From Sphingomonas tagetis (GTDB lineage Bacteria > Pseudomonadota > Alphaproteobacteria > Sphingomonadales > Sphingomonadaceae), in contig NZ_JAMLDX010000020.1 of the NCBI RefSeq assembly GCF_024211275.1, positions 19,881 to 83,880 of the forward strand: a DNA stretch of 64,000 nt, given 5' to 3'. The position numbers were made by a program, and so were the translations under genes. The notes beneath the pieces were generated by a model. The model worked only from the letters and a program-made list of their open reading frames with translations. It searched no databases and had not been told where the DNA came from. Every line of letters starts with the position of its first letter. Within the stretch, counting starts at the first letter, position 1. This document shows positions 50,869-60,111 of this stretch, piece by piece.

Positions 50869-51879
50869 ATGCTGCCGCCCGTCGAGCTGCGACCCGCGTT
50901 CAACATTACGCGCGCGAGCCACGTTACGATTACCGTGAGCGATCTTCAGCGCAGCCGCGAATTCTATACTGAAGTGGCCGGACTGGTCGTGTCGGACGAG
51001 GATTCGGGGACCTGCTATCTGCGCGGCTTGGCCGAGGCGTGCCACCATAGCCTGACGCTCGTGCAATCGCCCGACGCGGGCAAGATCCGTCGCATGGGGT
51101 TTCGCGTGCGCGACGAAGCCGAACTGGAGCTCGCCCACGACTGGTTCGGGCAACGCGGCCTCGATCCGATATGGGTCGAGCAACCCTTTCAAGGGCGCAC
51201 GCTGCACGTATCGGATCCCGATGGCGCGAAGCTGGAGCTTTGCGCGCATATGGAGGTGCGCCCGCGCGTGTTCCTGGACGTCATGAACCACCGCGGGGCT
51301 CGCGCGCAGCGGATCGATCACTTTCAGACGATGACGACCGACATGCAGCGGATCTGCGGCTTCTACAACGAGCTTGGCTTCCGATATTCCGAATATATTG
51401 CGCATGATGAGCTGCTGCTGGCGGCGTTCATGTATCGGAAGGGAACGTGCCTCGACCTGGCGATCGTGCCCGGTCATTCGCCCCGGTTGCATCATTTCGC
51501 CTACACCGTCTCCGAATCGCACGACATCTTCACGGCATGCGATGTCGCCGGCCTGCTGGGTTACCCGATGGCCGTCGAACGCGGGCCCGGCCGCCACGGA
51601 CCGGGGGGCATGTTGTTCGTCTACATCCTGGATCCGGACGGTCACCGCGTCGAATTCTTCAATAGCCATTACCAGACGATCGATCTGGAGATCGAGCCGG
51701 TGCGCTGGGATGCCGCCTCGCTGTCGACCAACCTGCGCTGGGGGCTCCCCGCGCCGGAGCGCTGGTATTTCGAGGCGAGCCCGTTCGAGGGCGTGCCGCT
51801 CGCCGCGCCGGAGCAGAAGCCAAACCCCGAGACGCTGGAGCGCTATCTCGCCAGGCTTCACCCGGCGGATGCGGGCTAG
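50869..51879 (+). CDS. Type I extradiol ring-cleavage dioxygenase (VOC fold)
   Basis: A 336-residue two-domain vicinal-oxygen-chelate protein. The N-terminal domain has SHVTITVSDLQRSREFYTEV; the C-terminal domain carries the metal ligands: H151 in RIDHFQT, H209 in RLHHFAY and E262 in RVEFFN, at positions usual for catechol 2,3-dioxygenases. DPDGHRVEFFNSHYQTID closes the site. It would open a catechol ring next to the hydroxyls using Fe(II) and O2. The ATG at 50869 is preceded by TAAGGAG at six bases; an ATG at 50848 is less likely. It heads an operon with a cupin and an alcohol dehydrogenase, under operator B. Confidence 0.85.
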   Translation: MLPPVELRPAFNITRASHVTITVSDLQRSREFYTEVAGLVVSDEDSGTCYLRGLAEACHHSLTLVQSPDAGKIRRMGFRVRDEAELELAHDWFGQRGLDPIWVEQPFQGRTLHVSDPDGAKLELCAHMEVRPRVFLDVMNHRGARAQRIDHFQTMTTDMQRICGFYNELGFRYSEYIAHDELLLAAFMYRKGTCLDLAIVPGHSPRLHHFAYTVSESHDIFTACDVAGLLGYPMAVERGPGRHGPGGMLFVYILDPDGHRVEFFNSHYQTIDLEIEPVRWDAASLSTNLRWGLPAPERWYFEASPFEGVPLAAPEQKPNPETLERYLARLHPADAG

Positions 51880-51885
51880 TCCATC

Positions 51886-52485
51886 ATGGGGCAGCTGGAA
51901 GACGATGGCCACGCTCGGGCGGCGACGGCGAGTTCCGATATGCCGCTGAACATCAGGCGGCTGGTCACGCGGCACGATGCGCAAGGCGCCTCGTGCGTGG
52001 CGTCCGACGGCGCGCCGCCGGTCTGTTCGGCCTATGAGCATATTCCCGGCATGATGACTCGGCTGGTCTGGGCGACGTCGAGCGGCGAGCCGCTGCGGCC
52101 CAGCCCGGCGGATCCCACCAGTCCGAGCCTGTCGCATGTGCCGGCGGCCGGGGAAAGCCGGTTCCTCGTCGTCACCTTCCCGCCTGATCGCGTGTTCGCT
52201 GCGGCGGAATTCGATGGCGCGGCGGCGGCCGCGGAAAATGCCAGGCTGAGCCCTGGCCTGGCCGAATTGTTCGAAGAGACGGGCTTTCATCGAACCGACT
52301 CGACCGATTACGGGATCGTGCTGGACGGCCAGATCACGCTGGAGCTGAGCGACGGTTCCAAGACGCGGCTCAATCGCCATGACGTGATCGTGCAGAACGG
52401 CACGCGTCACGCGTGGCGCAACGAAACCGACCGTCCCGCGACACTCGCATTCATCCTGATCGGCGCTTCTCGCGCCGGCGAATGA
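51886..52485 (+). CDS. Cupin-domain protein
   Basis: A protein of up to 199 residues, with PLNIRRLVTRHDAQG near the N-terminus and a C-terminal cupin: STDYGIVLDGQITLELSDG (first motif) and LNRHDVIVQNGTRHAWRNET (second motif with H). The metal ligands of the first motif (H-x-H) are not clearly present, so it may bind or isomerise, or use another set. ATG at 51886 follows the dioxygenase stop by six bases; an ATG at 51940, directly before PLNIRR, is equally possible. Cupins of this type often accompany aromatic-acid pathways as gentisate-like enzymes or pathway accessories. Confidence 0.7.
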   Translation: MGQLEDDGHARAATASSDMPLNIRRLVTRHDAQGASCVASDGAPPVCSAYEHIPGMMTRLVWATSSGEPLRPSPADPTSPSLSHVPAAGESRFLVVTFPPDRVFAAAEFDGAAAAAENARLSPGLAELFEETGFHRTDSTDYGIVLDGQITLELSDGSKTRLNRHDVIVQNGTRHAWRNETDRPATLAFILIGASRAGE

Positions 52486-52505
52486 CCCTTCTGGAGAAAA
52501 TGAAG

Positions 52506-53615
52506 ATGACCCGATCGATGGTCGCCGCACGGCTGCATGACCTTCATACGCCGATGCGCCTCGACACGCTGCCGGTCCCGGAGCCGCGGCTCGGCGAGGT
52601 CCTCGTGCGGGTCAAGGCCTGCGGCATCGTGCCCAATATGGGCAACGTCATCAACAACTGGGCCTCGTGGTTTCCGCATCAGCCGCTGCCCGAATTCCCT
52701 GCGATATTCGGCCTCGATCCCGCAGGCGTGGTCGATGAGGTCGGCGAGGGCGTGATCGGCATCAAGCCGGGCGAGCGCGTCTATGTCAGTCCGCTGCGTT
52801 CATGCGGATCGTGCCGGCCGTGTTCGGCGGGGCGCCGTACCGAATGCCGCTATTTCACGCTGAACGGATATTTCAGCACCAGCCGCGACGGCCAGAAGAT
52901 CTTCGACGTGAACCGCTATGCCGGGTTCGGCGAATATATGCTCGCGCCAGCCTATGCCATCGTCAAGCTTCCGGACGATATGAGCTTCGAGAAGGCTGGC
53001 CGCATGGGCTATCTGGGAACGGCCTATGGCGCGCTGCGCAATGCCGCCGCCGGGCCGGGGCAGGTCGCCTTCATCGACGGCATCACGGGAACGCTCGGCA
53101 TCGCCTCCACGCTGCTTTGCCTCGCAATGGGCGTGACCAAGATCCTGGGGACGGCGCGAAATGCCGACCTCATGGCGCGCGTGAAGGCGTTCGCGCCGGA
53201 TCGGATCGAGATCCTGACCCTTGGCGAGCGAAGCGCCGCCGAGTGGGCGATGGCGCTGACCGATGGCTATGGCGTGGACTTCGTGATCAGCGCGCTCGGC
53301 GCCCGCGCACCTGCGGCGACAATGGCGGATTCGATGCATGCCCTGAAGCGCGGCGGGCGCCTTGTCGTGATCGGCGGCGTGGCGGACGAGGTGCCGGTGA
53401 ACATGAAATGGCTGATGGACGAGCAGGTCAGGATCATCGGCTCCAACTGGTTTACCACCGAACAGGGTCAGGATCTGGCGGATATGGTGGGATCGGGCGT
53501 GATCGACCTGAATTATCTGAGGGATGAGGTGTTCCCGTTGTCGCGGGTCAATGAGGCGATTTCCGGCATCCAGGAGCGCGATGGCGGGTTCAGCAACTAT
53601 GTGGTCTGTCCCTGA
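52506..53615 (+). CDS. Zinc-binding alcohol dehydrogenase (second paralogue)
   Basis: A 369-residue medium-chain dehydrogenase with VKACGIVPN (catalytic zinc cysteine), CGSCRPCSAGRRTEC (structural zinc, C-x2-C-x2-C-x7-C) and IDGITGTLGIASTLLCLAMG (cofactor turn). Length, zinc loops and the C-terminal GGFSNYVV/GGFTNYLV end match the enzyme at 37336-38445, so the two are paralogues within one window. GGAG lies nine bases before the ATG at 52506. It is the last gene of the operon and is followed by a strong terminator. It probably oxidises or reduces an alcohol or aldehyde from the dioxygenase product. Confidence 0.8.
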   Translation: MTRSMVAARLHDLHTPMRLDTLPVPEPRLGEVLVRVKACGIVPNMGNVINNWASWFPHQPLPEFPAIFGLDPAGVVDEVGEGVIGIKPGERVYVSPLRSCGSCRPCSAGRRTECRYFTLNGYFSTSRDGQKIFDVNRYAGFGEYMLAPAYAIVKLPDDMSFEKAGRMGYLGTAYGALRNAAAGPGQVAFIDGITGTLGIASTLLCLAMGVTKILGTARNADLMARVKAFAPDRIEILTLGERSAAEWAMALTDGYGVDFVISALGARAPAATMADSMHALKRGGRLVVIGGVADEVPVNMKWLMDEQVRIIGSNWFTTEQGQDLADMVGSGVIDLNYLRDEVFPLSRVNEAISGIQERDGGFSNYVVCP

Positions 53616-53641
53616 TCCGGCAGGCCGGCGATGAGATCGTA

Positions 53642-53672
53642 AAAGGCTGCGGCGCGCCGCAGCCTTTTTTAT
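53642..53672. terminator. Bidirectional rho-independent terminator
   Basis: A 20-bp perfect palindrome at 53645-53664 (arms GGCTGCGGCG and CGCCGCAGCC), flanked by four A on the left and six T on the right, so it works on both strands. It separates the dioxygenase operon from the lacI-type gene, whose TAA stop lies in the T-run. Confidence 0.9.
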
Positions 53673-54694
53673 TTGACGGAACGCCCTGGGCCGACCGGTC
53701 GGGAGCTCGCGCGTACGATCAGTGTGGAGGCGACCACCGAACTATGCTCGACCAACGATAATCCCTTGCTCTGCCGGTCGCCGAGCTGGTCGAGAAACCA
53801 CAGGGCGCAACTCGTCGCCAGATTGTCGATCGGGGGGCGGATGGTTGTCAACCCACCGCGCCACCATGCGAACCAGTCGGGGTCGCCAAAGCCGACGACC
53901 GAAGGAATATCGGTCAGCCCGCGCGCTTCGACGCACTCGATGATGCCGATCGCGACGTTGAACGCGCCGGCGACGATTGCCGTGGGGGCACGTTTGGCGG
54001 ACAACAGCGTGTCGAAGGCCTCACGACCGAGCTGTCGCTCAGGCGGGCCGGTATGGATCGCGCAGTCCGCGAGATCCAGTCCGGCGGTGCGGCAGCCGCG
54101 AACGAAGCCCTCACGCCGTTCGACCCCTGTCGAAAGCGCCTCCGATCCGCCGATATAGGCGATGCGCCGGTGGCCCAGCGAAACCAGGTGTTCGACCGCT
54201 TCGGTGATCGCATCGCGATCGTCGATGCCGAACCATATCTTGTCGAGCCCCGAGACTTTTCGAAGCAGTTGCACGTGCGGAATTTGCTTGAGCAGCTGAA
54301 GGCTGGCGCGGCGGGTTGTCGGGGCCGGAACGATGATGAGACCCGCCGCTTGCGCGGCGACGAGCTCGCGGATGTTCTTGGCCTCGTTATCGCCGTCGTC
54401 TCCGGTCAGCGAAAGCACGACACGATAATTGTGCCGGCCGCAAACCTGGGACAGCGATTGGGCGATGGTCGAGTAGAAGTCGTTGCTGATCTCGGGCACC
54501 AGCAGCCCGATCAGATTGTTCGATCCGCCGCGCACGATCCGGGCGGCGGTGTTGCCGGCATAACCGACGCGATCCGCAGCCTTGCGAACCTTGGCCTTCG
54601 TGTCCTCGCTGATGCGCGGATCGTCCGACAGGGCCCGTCCGACGGTAGAGACGGAAACGCCAACCAGATCGGCAATTTCTCGAGCGGTAATCAT
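53669..54694 (-). CDS. LacI-family repressor, likely master of the second catabolic regulon
   Basis: A 341-residue LacI/GalR-type repressor. The N-terminal headpiece is MITAREIADLVGVSVSTVGR then ALSDDPRISEDTKAKV, giving the HTH and hinge helix (AADRVGYAGNTAAR). The core has LIGLLVPEISNDFYSTIAQS, HLVSLGHRRIAYIGG and a periplasmic-binding-protein-like fold for an effector. Five palindromic sites resembling TGCTAACGATAGCA, with the central CG typical of LacI operators, sit in front of the surrounding transcription units. It is convergent with the dioxygenase operon and lies upstream of the TonB-receptor gene on the same strand. Effector unknown. Confidence 0.85.
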   Translation of the reverse strand: MITAREIADLVGVSVSTVGRALSDDPRISEDTKAKVRKAADRVGYAGNTAARIVRGGSNNLIGLLVPEISNDFYSTIAQSLSQVCGRHNYRVVLSLTGDDGDNEAKNIRELVAAQAAGLIIVPAPTTRRASLQLLKQIPHVQLLRKVSGLDKIWFGIDDRDAITEAVEHLVSLGHRRIAYIGGSEALSTGVERREGFVRGCRTAGLDLADCAIHTGPPERQLGREAFDTLLSAKRAPTAIVAGAFNVAIGIIECVEARGLTDIPSVVGFGDPDWFAWWRGGLTTIRPPIDNLATSCALWFLDQLGDRQSKGLSLVEHSSVVASTLIVRASSRPVGPGRSVK

Positions 54695-54797
54695 CGGCTC
54701 ACCCTAACAGGGCAGGGGTCGGAGGCAATGCACCCCTGACATTGAAATGGGTCGGCAGGCGCGGACCAAATCCCCGTCCGGTCCGCGCCTTCCTGCT

Positions 54798-57008
54798 TCA
54801 GAAGCTCACGCCGATCGAACCTCCGAAGGTCCTTGGCGGGTCGAACGTGCCCATGATCGGAAAGCCCAGAAATCCGCTCGACACCTGAGTCGTCGAATAA
54901 GTGCGTCGGTCCGCGATATTCTTGATCCAGGCGGAGAGGGTCAGCCCGCTCGATGCCTCATAGCTCACCGAGCCATTATATTTCGCGTAGCCGTTCTGGG
55001 AGATTTCGGGGCGGTTGTAGAACGAAAAGAAGATCTGGCTGGTATAAGCCATCTCGCCGCGCAACCGGAGCGTTCCCGAACGGACCGGCAGGCTGTATTG
55101 CGCGGCAAGGTTGGCGGTCCATTCCGGCGCCTGGGGCAGGCGGTTCCCCGAAAGGTTCAGCACCCCAAGCGTCGGGCGCGCCGAATCTTCCGACGCGAAA
55201 CTGGTGAACCTGGCGTCCAGATATGCGACATTTCCGGAAAGCTCGAACCCCCGGACGGGGCGGATCGTGACTTCCGCCTCGGCGCCCCGGACCCGCGCGG
55301 TCGCGGCATTCACCACTACCGCGGCGGCGTTGAGGATGCGCTGCACCTGTAGATCGTCATAATCATAGTGGAACACCGAGCCATTGAGGCGAACCGCTCC
55401 GCTCAACAGCGTGGCCTTGATCCCCGCCTCATAATCGGTGAGCTGTTCCGGGCGGACCGCCGGCGCAAATCCCGTGAGATTGAAGCCACCGGATTTGAAG
55501 CCTTTCGCATAAGTCGCGTAGAACATCAGATTGGCCGTCGGCGACCACTGGATATTGAACCGCGGCGTTGTCGAACTAAAGCTGACATCGGCCTTCTGGA
55601 AGTTGGTGTATCCCGGCGTATATCCGGGCGTCGCAGCCATGCCGAGCTCGACAGCGCCACGCTGATCGATGAATTTCTTCTCATGCGAATAACGCAGGCC
55701 TGCTGAAAGTGTCAGTCCGTCGAGAATCTCGAAGTCGAGCTGTCCGAACGCCGCATAGGCATCGGTTTTCAGGTCTCCGTTGAAGATCAGGCCACGGCTC
55801 AGAAACGCGTTGTTGAACGCCAGAACGGGACCGAACTTCGACTGCGCGTAGATCTTCTCATTGAAGTAGAAGCCGCCGATCAGCCACTTCAACCGGCCGG
55901 TTTCGCCGTCGAGACGCAGTTCCTCGCTGAACTGCCTGGCCTGCTCAAGCGTCTGGATGGTCGAGACGTTGATGCGCGTGCCGTCATGGTCGCCGCGCAC
56001 ATCGGCAAGCGAATCGCGATAGCCAGTCACCGAGGTGAGCGTCGCCTGGCCGATATCGACGGTCAGCGTCGCGCCAAAGCCCCAGTTGCGACGCTCATTG
56101 GTTTGCGGAATGTCGGCAAAAGTGTCGCGCGGGTCGGCGGGGACCGTGCCGCCCAGCGTCACCGCGCGGGGTTGGGAGGCAGGATTTCCCTGTCCGATGA
56201 AGTGATAGACGAAGGCCGCGTCGTCCTGATAGCTGTAGTCGGCCGACAGCAGCAGCGTCACGCCGGCGGACGGTTCGATCTTCAGCTTGGCGCGAACGGC
56301 GAGCGAGTGTTCGTCGTCGATATCGTCGCCCGAAACCAGGTTCTGGCCGTAACCGCCACGATCGGTCTTCGTGAGCGCGAAACGCGCCGCGACGCCATCG
56401 GCGACCTGGCCGGTTACGGCGCCTTCTTCCTGGAAAAAGCCGTAATTGCCGACCGTCAGCTTGGCATAGCCGCCGAACGTGTCCTGCGGATCGTTCGTGA
56501 TCACGTTGATCGCGCCGGCGGTCGCGTTGCGCCCATAGAGCGTGCCCTGCGGCCCGCGCACGACCTCGACACGACTGATGTCGAAGAAGGTCGATAGCTG
56601 CGAACTCGGCCGGCCGACGTAAATGCCGTCTGCATGATATGCGACGCGGCCCTCGTGCCCGCCGACCGAGGCGTCGAGCCCAAGGCCGCGGATCGCGATG
56701 CGCGCAAAGCCGACATTCTTGCCGAAGTTCACGCTCGGAAGTGAGGGCGCCAGCGACTCAAAGCTGGTAACCTGCCGATTGGCGAGATCCTCGCCCCCGA
56801 CAGCGGTGATCGCGAGGGGGATTTTCTGGACCGATTCCGATCGCTTCTGCGCGGTGACGACAATGTCGTCGCCGAAGAGGGGGTCGGCCTGCGCCGCCGC
56901 GGACGCCGCTTCGGGCGGGGACGTCTGTTCTTGCGCCTGCGATGCTGCGATCGAAGCCGCCGATGCGCCAACGAGCGCAACGGCCTTCAAGGCCCTTGGT
57001 AACCTCAT
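54798..57008 (-). CDS. TonB-dependent outer-membrane receptor (second)
   Basis: A 736-residue receptor. A signal peptide is visible (ALVGASAASIAASQAQ). The plug follows with GDDIVVTAQKRSESVQKIPL, SLAPSLPSVNFGKN and VEVVRGPQGTLYGRNATAGAI; the barrel closes with the aromatic-ended RTFGGSIGVSF. It is shorter than the receptor at 31613 and of a different, FecA/FyuA-like plug type. GGAG lies before the ATG. It is controlled by a LacI-type operator 94 bp upstream and is divergent from the AAHS transporter, so uptake across outer and inner membranes is regulated together. Substrate unknown, possibly the compound whose ring is cleaved. Confidence 0.85.
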   Translation of the reverse strand: MRLPRALKAVALVGASAASIAASQAQEQTSPPEAASAAAQADPLFGDDIVVTAQKRSESVQKIPLAITAVGGEDLANRQVTSFESLAPSLPSVNFGKNVGFARIAIRGLGLDASVGGHEGRVAYHADGIYVGRPSSQLSTFFDISRVEVVRGPQGTLYGRNATAGAINVITNDPQDTFGGYAKLTVGNYGFFQEEGAVTGQVADGVAARFALTKTDRGGYGQNLVSGDDIDDEHSLAVRAKLKIEPSAGVTLLLSADYSYQDDAAFVYHFIGQGNPASQPRAVTLGGTVPADPRDTFADIPQTNERRNWGFGATLTVDIGQATLTSVTGYRDSLADVRGDHDGTRINVSTIQTLEQARQFSEELRLDGETGRLKWLIGGFYFNEKIYAQSKFGPVLAFNNAFLSRGLIFNGDLKTDAYAAFGQLDFEILDGLTLSAGLRYSHEKKFIDQRGAVELGMAATPGYTPGYTNFQKADVSFSSTTPRFNIQWSPTANLMFYATYAKGFKSGGFNLTGFAPAVRPEQLTDYEAGIKATLLSGAVRLNGSVFHYDYDDLQVQRILNAAAVVVNAATARVRGAEAEVTIRPVRGFELSGNVAYLDARFTSFASEDSARPTLGVLNLSGNRLPQAPEWTANLAAQYSLPVRSGTLRLRGEMAYTSQIFFSFYNRPEISQNGYAKYNGSVSYEASSGLTLSAWIKNIADRRTYSTTQVSSGFLGFPIMGTFDPPRTFGGSIGVSF

Positions 57009-57101
57009 GATCTTCTCCCTCCGCCCGCGTCATCCACTTGGCATGCGCGCTTGTTCTGGTCCCGAACCTCTCTCACGCAAGAAGCCAAGTCAACAGATTT
57101 G

Positions 57102-57115
57102 TGCTATCGTTAGCA
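57102..57115. promoter_or_regulatory. LacI-type operator, site C (TonB receptor)
   Basis: TGCTATCGTTAGCA, the perfect reverse complement of site E, 94 bp upstream of the receptor start. On the minus strand a TTGACT lies just downstream (57092-57087). Confidence 0.8.
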
Positions 57116-57262
57116 AAATGAGATCGCTACATTTTAAGCAAAGCAGATCTGGCGACGTGGATTAACTATCTCTTATAATTAGATAAAAACGAATAGATTT
57201 GCATAGTTTGTGCTTTGATCGGGACGCGACCGGCAGATGGGCAGACAATTGGCCACAATATT

Positions 57263-57276
57263 TGCTATCGTTCGCG
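57263..57276. promoter_or_regulatory. LacI-type operator, site D (AAHS transporter), imperfect
   Basis: TGCTATCGTTCGCG differs from site C at two of 14 bases. It lies 81 bp upstream of the chosen transporter start at 57358. Confidence 0.6.
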
Positions 57277-57357
57277 CTTGATTCCCGCCGGAGGAAGCCG
57301 CTACCATCCGACGAACCGTCAATGCCTGTCGTAGGGCGGCGGACTGCGGAGGGGGCC

Positions 57358-58683
57358 TTGGAACAAGCGCAATATAAGACCGCTGGCGAACTGATCGATT
57401 CCGGGCCGATGACCGCGCTTCAGTGGCTGGTCATCTCGATCTGTTTCGTGATCGTCGCGATCGACGGCTTCGACACCGCCGTGATCGGCTTTGTCGCGCC
57501 GAAGATCGCGGCGGAGTGGTCGCTGCCGGCGGCGAACCTCGGCGCTGTGTTCGGCGGGGCGCTGTTCGGTTCGATCGTCGGGTCCGCGATCTTCGGCCCG
57601 GTGTGCGATGTCATCGGGCGAAAGCGGACGCTGGTGATCGCGACGGTCATGTTCGGGCTGCTGACGATCCTCGCCGGCTTCACCAACACGCTTTATCAGC
57701 TCATTGCCGTGCGCTTTCTGGCCGGAATCGGGCTGGGCGGCGTATTGCCGTGCGCGATCGCGCTGACGTCCGAGTTCGCGCCGGCCCGACGGCGATCTTC
57801 GCTGGTCAATGCAATGTTCTGTGGCTTCACCCTGGGTGCGGCGACGTCCGGGTTCATTGCGGCGTGGCTGATCCCAGCGCATGGCTGGCGCATGGTGTTC
57901 GTGATCGGGGGGATGCTGCCGATCGTCTTCGGGCTCATTGCCGCTTTCGCTTTGCCCGAGTCGCTGAGCTTCCTGGCGGCCAAGGGCGGCCGCGAGCCGG
58001 AGATTCGCAGGATGGTTGCCCGCATCGCGCGAGGCCGGGTTGCCGCCGATTGGCTGCCGATCGCCGAGCCCGCTGCGCACGGCGCCCCGGCAAGCGAGTT
58101 GTTTGCCGCGCGTCCGGTCGGCGGCACGCTGCTGCTGTGGCTCAGCGCATTTTGCGGCCTGCTCTCGATCTACATGCTGAACAGCTGGATGCCGCTGCTG
58201 CTCACCAATCAGGGTTATTCGATCAGCACAGCCTCGAGGATCGGCGCGATGTTCCAGGTCGGGGGCACATTGGGCGCGATCTTCCTGGGCTATCTGATGG
58301 ACCGGTTTCGGCCCAACCGTGTCATCGCCGGCGCCAGCGTGCTGGCCAGCCTGTTTCTATTCGCGATCGGCTGGTTCTCGCATCAGCCCGTGCTGCTTGG
58401 CCTAGTCCTGTTCTGTGCGGGGGTTTGCATTCCGGGCGCTCAGGTCGGATCCTCCGCCTATGCCGCCAGCTGGTATCCGACGCGGGTCCGCGCGACCGGG
58501 ATCAGCTGGATGAGCGGGATGGGGCGGATCGGATCGGTCATCGGCAGCATGGGCGGCGGCGCGCTCGTCGGGATCGGCCTCGGCATCGGCGGGATTTTCG
58601 GATTGCTCGCCATCCCGATGACTGTCGCCGGGCTCGCAATGGGTCTGCATGAGCGGATCAAGCTGAGACGCGAGCGCGATTGA
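57358..58683 (+). CDS. AAHS-family MFS transporter (second)
   Basis: A 441-residue, 12-helix transporter paralogous to that at 34940. IVAIDGFDTAVIGFVAPKI has the D-G-F-D signature; GPVCDVIGRKRTL is the loop-2 motif; ALTSEFAPARRRSS and MDRFRPNRVIAG follow as in the paralogue. I chose the TTG at 57358 because GGAGGGGG precedes it and the N-terminus (about 20 residues before the first helix) then matches the paralogue; an ATG at 57322 and a longer frame from 57199 are alternatives, the last running through operator D. It would import the acid substrate of the LacI-controlled pathway. Confidence 0.8.
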   Translation: MEQAQYKTAGELIDSGPMTALQWLVISICFVIVAIDGFDTAVIGFVAPKIAAEWSLPAANLGAVFGGALFGSIVGSAIFGPVCDVIGRKRTLVIATVMFGLLTILAGFTNTLYQLIAVRFLAGIGLGGVLPCAIALTSEFAPARRRSSLVNAMFCGFTLGAATSGFIAAWLIPAHGWRMVFVIGGMLPIVFGLIAAFALPESLSFLAAKGGREPEIRRMVARIARGRVAADWLPIAEPAAHGAPASELFAARPVGGTLLLWLSAFCGLLSIYMLNSWMPLLLTNQGYSISTASRIGAMFQVGGTLGAIFLGYLMDRFRPNRVIAGASVLASLFLFAIGWFSHQPVLLGLVLFCAGVCIPGAQVGSSAYAASWYPTRVRATGISWMSGMGRIGSVIGSMGGGALVGIGLGIGGIFGLLAIPMTVAGLAMGLHERIKLRRERD

Positions 58684-58834
58684 GATCGCCAGCCGGTCTC
58701 GGGTAAGTTGACGCGGGCGTGCTCGCGGCGGTCATGCGATCCGCCATCGGCACGAGCTTTCGCTCATTGGCTGGCCGTCATCGCGCCGCCAGCGTGCGAC
58801 AGATCATCCTGGTCGGTGCCCGCCCTTCATCCCC

Positions 58835-59167
58835 TCAGGCGACGATCTTGCAGGCCTGGGGCTCGACGAAAAAGGCGGGGTTGAGGATCGCGCTTTCCAT
58901 CCGTTCGATCAGCTCGAACAGCTTTGGCACGACGGCCTGCCATTCCCTGTCGGCATAGAGCGCCGCCCGCTTCGCGGCGCGGTCGTTCGCATCGGCATAT
59001 GCCCACAGGTGTACGATCTGGTTCAGCGCGCCGGTTTCGGTGGAATAATAGCCATAGGGCTGGCCCAGATGCCGGCGCTGCGGTTCCAAACCCTCCGCGC
59101 GGTACAGCGCCAGATAATCGGCAACCTTGCCGATCTTGAGCGTATAGGTGCGTGCCTCGATGATCAT
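58835..59167 (-). CDS. NIPSNAP-family protein
   Basis: A 110-residue protein with MIIEARTYTLKIGKVADYLA at the start and GALNQIVHLWAYADANDRAA in the middle: the NIPSNAP ferredoxin-like barrel. Family members are small, often linked to catabolic operons, and some act as oxygenases or isomerases without metal; most are uncharacterised. GGAGAA lies six bases before the ATG. It lies 88 bp after the end of the cytochrome b561 gene on the same strand and may share its transcript, hence the LacI-type control. Confidence 0.75.
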   Translation of the reverse strand: MIIEARTYTLKIGKVADYLALYRAEGLEPQRRHLGQPYGYYSTETGALNQIVHLWAYADANDRAAKRAALYADREWQAVVPKLFELIERMESAILNPAFFVEPQACKIVA

Positions 59168-59255
59168 GTCGGTTCTCCAATTCGCTGGGCACGATGACTC
59201 GCCGGGCCGGCAAGACCGCTATTGGTCGCGCACGGTCGCGCCGCTCCTTTATCGT

Positions 59256-60068
59256 TCAGGGGATCTTGGCCGAAGCGACCGGAATCGTCGTATCGACCGA
59301 TCGGCGGGGCGGCGGCGGGTTGAAGAGCCAGCCGAGCAGCGCCAGCGCGACAATGCCGCCGCCGGCAATCAACCATACCCGCCCGCTCGTCAGCTTATGC
59401 GGCGCGCTCGCCTCGCCATCTTCCGCGTCGGGTTGACGGATACCCGGCAACATCGAGCCCAGCACATTGTCGCGGTCGATGAAATGATGCTTCAGCGCTG
59501 CGGCGACGTGGAACAGCGCAAGGACGAGCAACCCATATGCCAGCCAGGCGTGGACGCCGCTCAGATGAAACGACAGCGCGCGCCGCAACCCGCCTTCCGC
59601 TTCGGCAATCACGGGGAAATAAGGAATGGGAACGAGGCCGAAAAAGAGCGAAGGCGCCCGGAACTCCTTGTCGAGCGATTCCGCCCATTGCGTGGAGATG
59701 TAGCTCCACCCAGACAGCGGCACGGTCACCAGAAGAATGTAAAGCGCCGCGTGCGACGCGAACGCCGTCAGTCGTTCCCAGCCAGGCATGCGACGGGGCA
59801 GTGCCGGAACCCTGCGGCGCGTGCGAAGGACAATCCGGAAGAACGCTGCCGCCAGCACGACCAGCCCGAGCGACTTGTGAAACTGGAAGATCGGGAAGGC
59901 GGCCGTCATCCGCCTGGGATCGTCGATCAGCTCCATCATCCACCAACCGGTTGCGAGCATGATTGCGATCAACAGCGCGCTGAGCCAGTGAATGACAATC
60001 AGGCCGGCCGGAAAGCGCCGGACCGCCGCTGCGTGGGACCGCGTTGCTTCGTGGTGATCCACCGTCAT
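59256..60068 (-). CDS. Cytochrome b561-like membrane protein
   Basis: A 270-residue protein with several membrane helices. IVIHWLSALLIAIMLATGWW contains an early heme-ligand histidine; FQFHKSLGLVVLAAAF, then a long helix with LYILLVTVPLSGWSYIS, and VHAWLAYGLLVLALFHVAAA with further histidines complete the b561-type four-helix heme bundle. A final hydrophobic helix (VWLIAGGGIVALALLGWLF) follows. It would move electrons between the quinone pool and a periplasmic or cytoplasmic partner. I chose the ATG at 60068, with AGGAG upstream. A perfect LacI-type operator lies 44 bp upstream, tying electron transfer to the second catabolic regulon. Confidence 0.75.
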   Translation of the reverse strand: MTVDHHEATRSHAAAVRRFPAGLIVIHWLSALLIAIMLATGWWMMELIDDPRRMTAAFPIFQFHKSLGLVVLAAAFFRIVLRTRRRVPALPRRMPGWERLTAFASHAALYILLVTVPLSGWSYISTQWAESLDKEFRAPSLFFGLVPIPYFPVIAEAEGGLRRALSFHLSGVHAWLAYGLLVLALFHVAAALKHHFIDRDNVLGSMLPGIRQPDAEDGEASAPHKLTSGRVWLIAGGGIVALALLGWLFNPPPPRRSVDTTIPVASAKIP

Positions 60069-60111
60069 CCTGCGCTCCTGCCACAATTGCCGCATCACGC
60101 TGCGGCGTTCA

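Larger units (their letters stand above)
57009..57357. other. Divergent promoter region of the TonB receptor and the AAHS transporter
   Basis: About 350 bp, markedly AT-rich around 57116-57200, with two LacI-type operators (57102-57115 and 57263-57276). No gene. A frame reading through the second operator from 57199 is open but would make the operator part of a coding sequence, so it is not used. Confidence 0.6.

Noticed and set aside
50707..52530. 607-residue minus-strand open frame opposite the dioxygenase and cupin
   Set aside because: Histidine- and arginine-rich with no domain; the plus strand has complete dioxygenase metal ligands.
57199..57357. N-terminal extension of the second AAHS transporter
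   Set aside because: It would run through a LacI-type operator, lacks a ribosome-binding site, and is absent from the paralogue.
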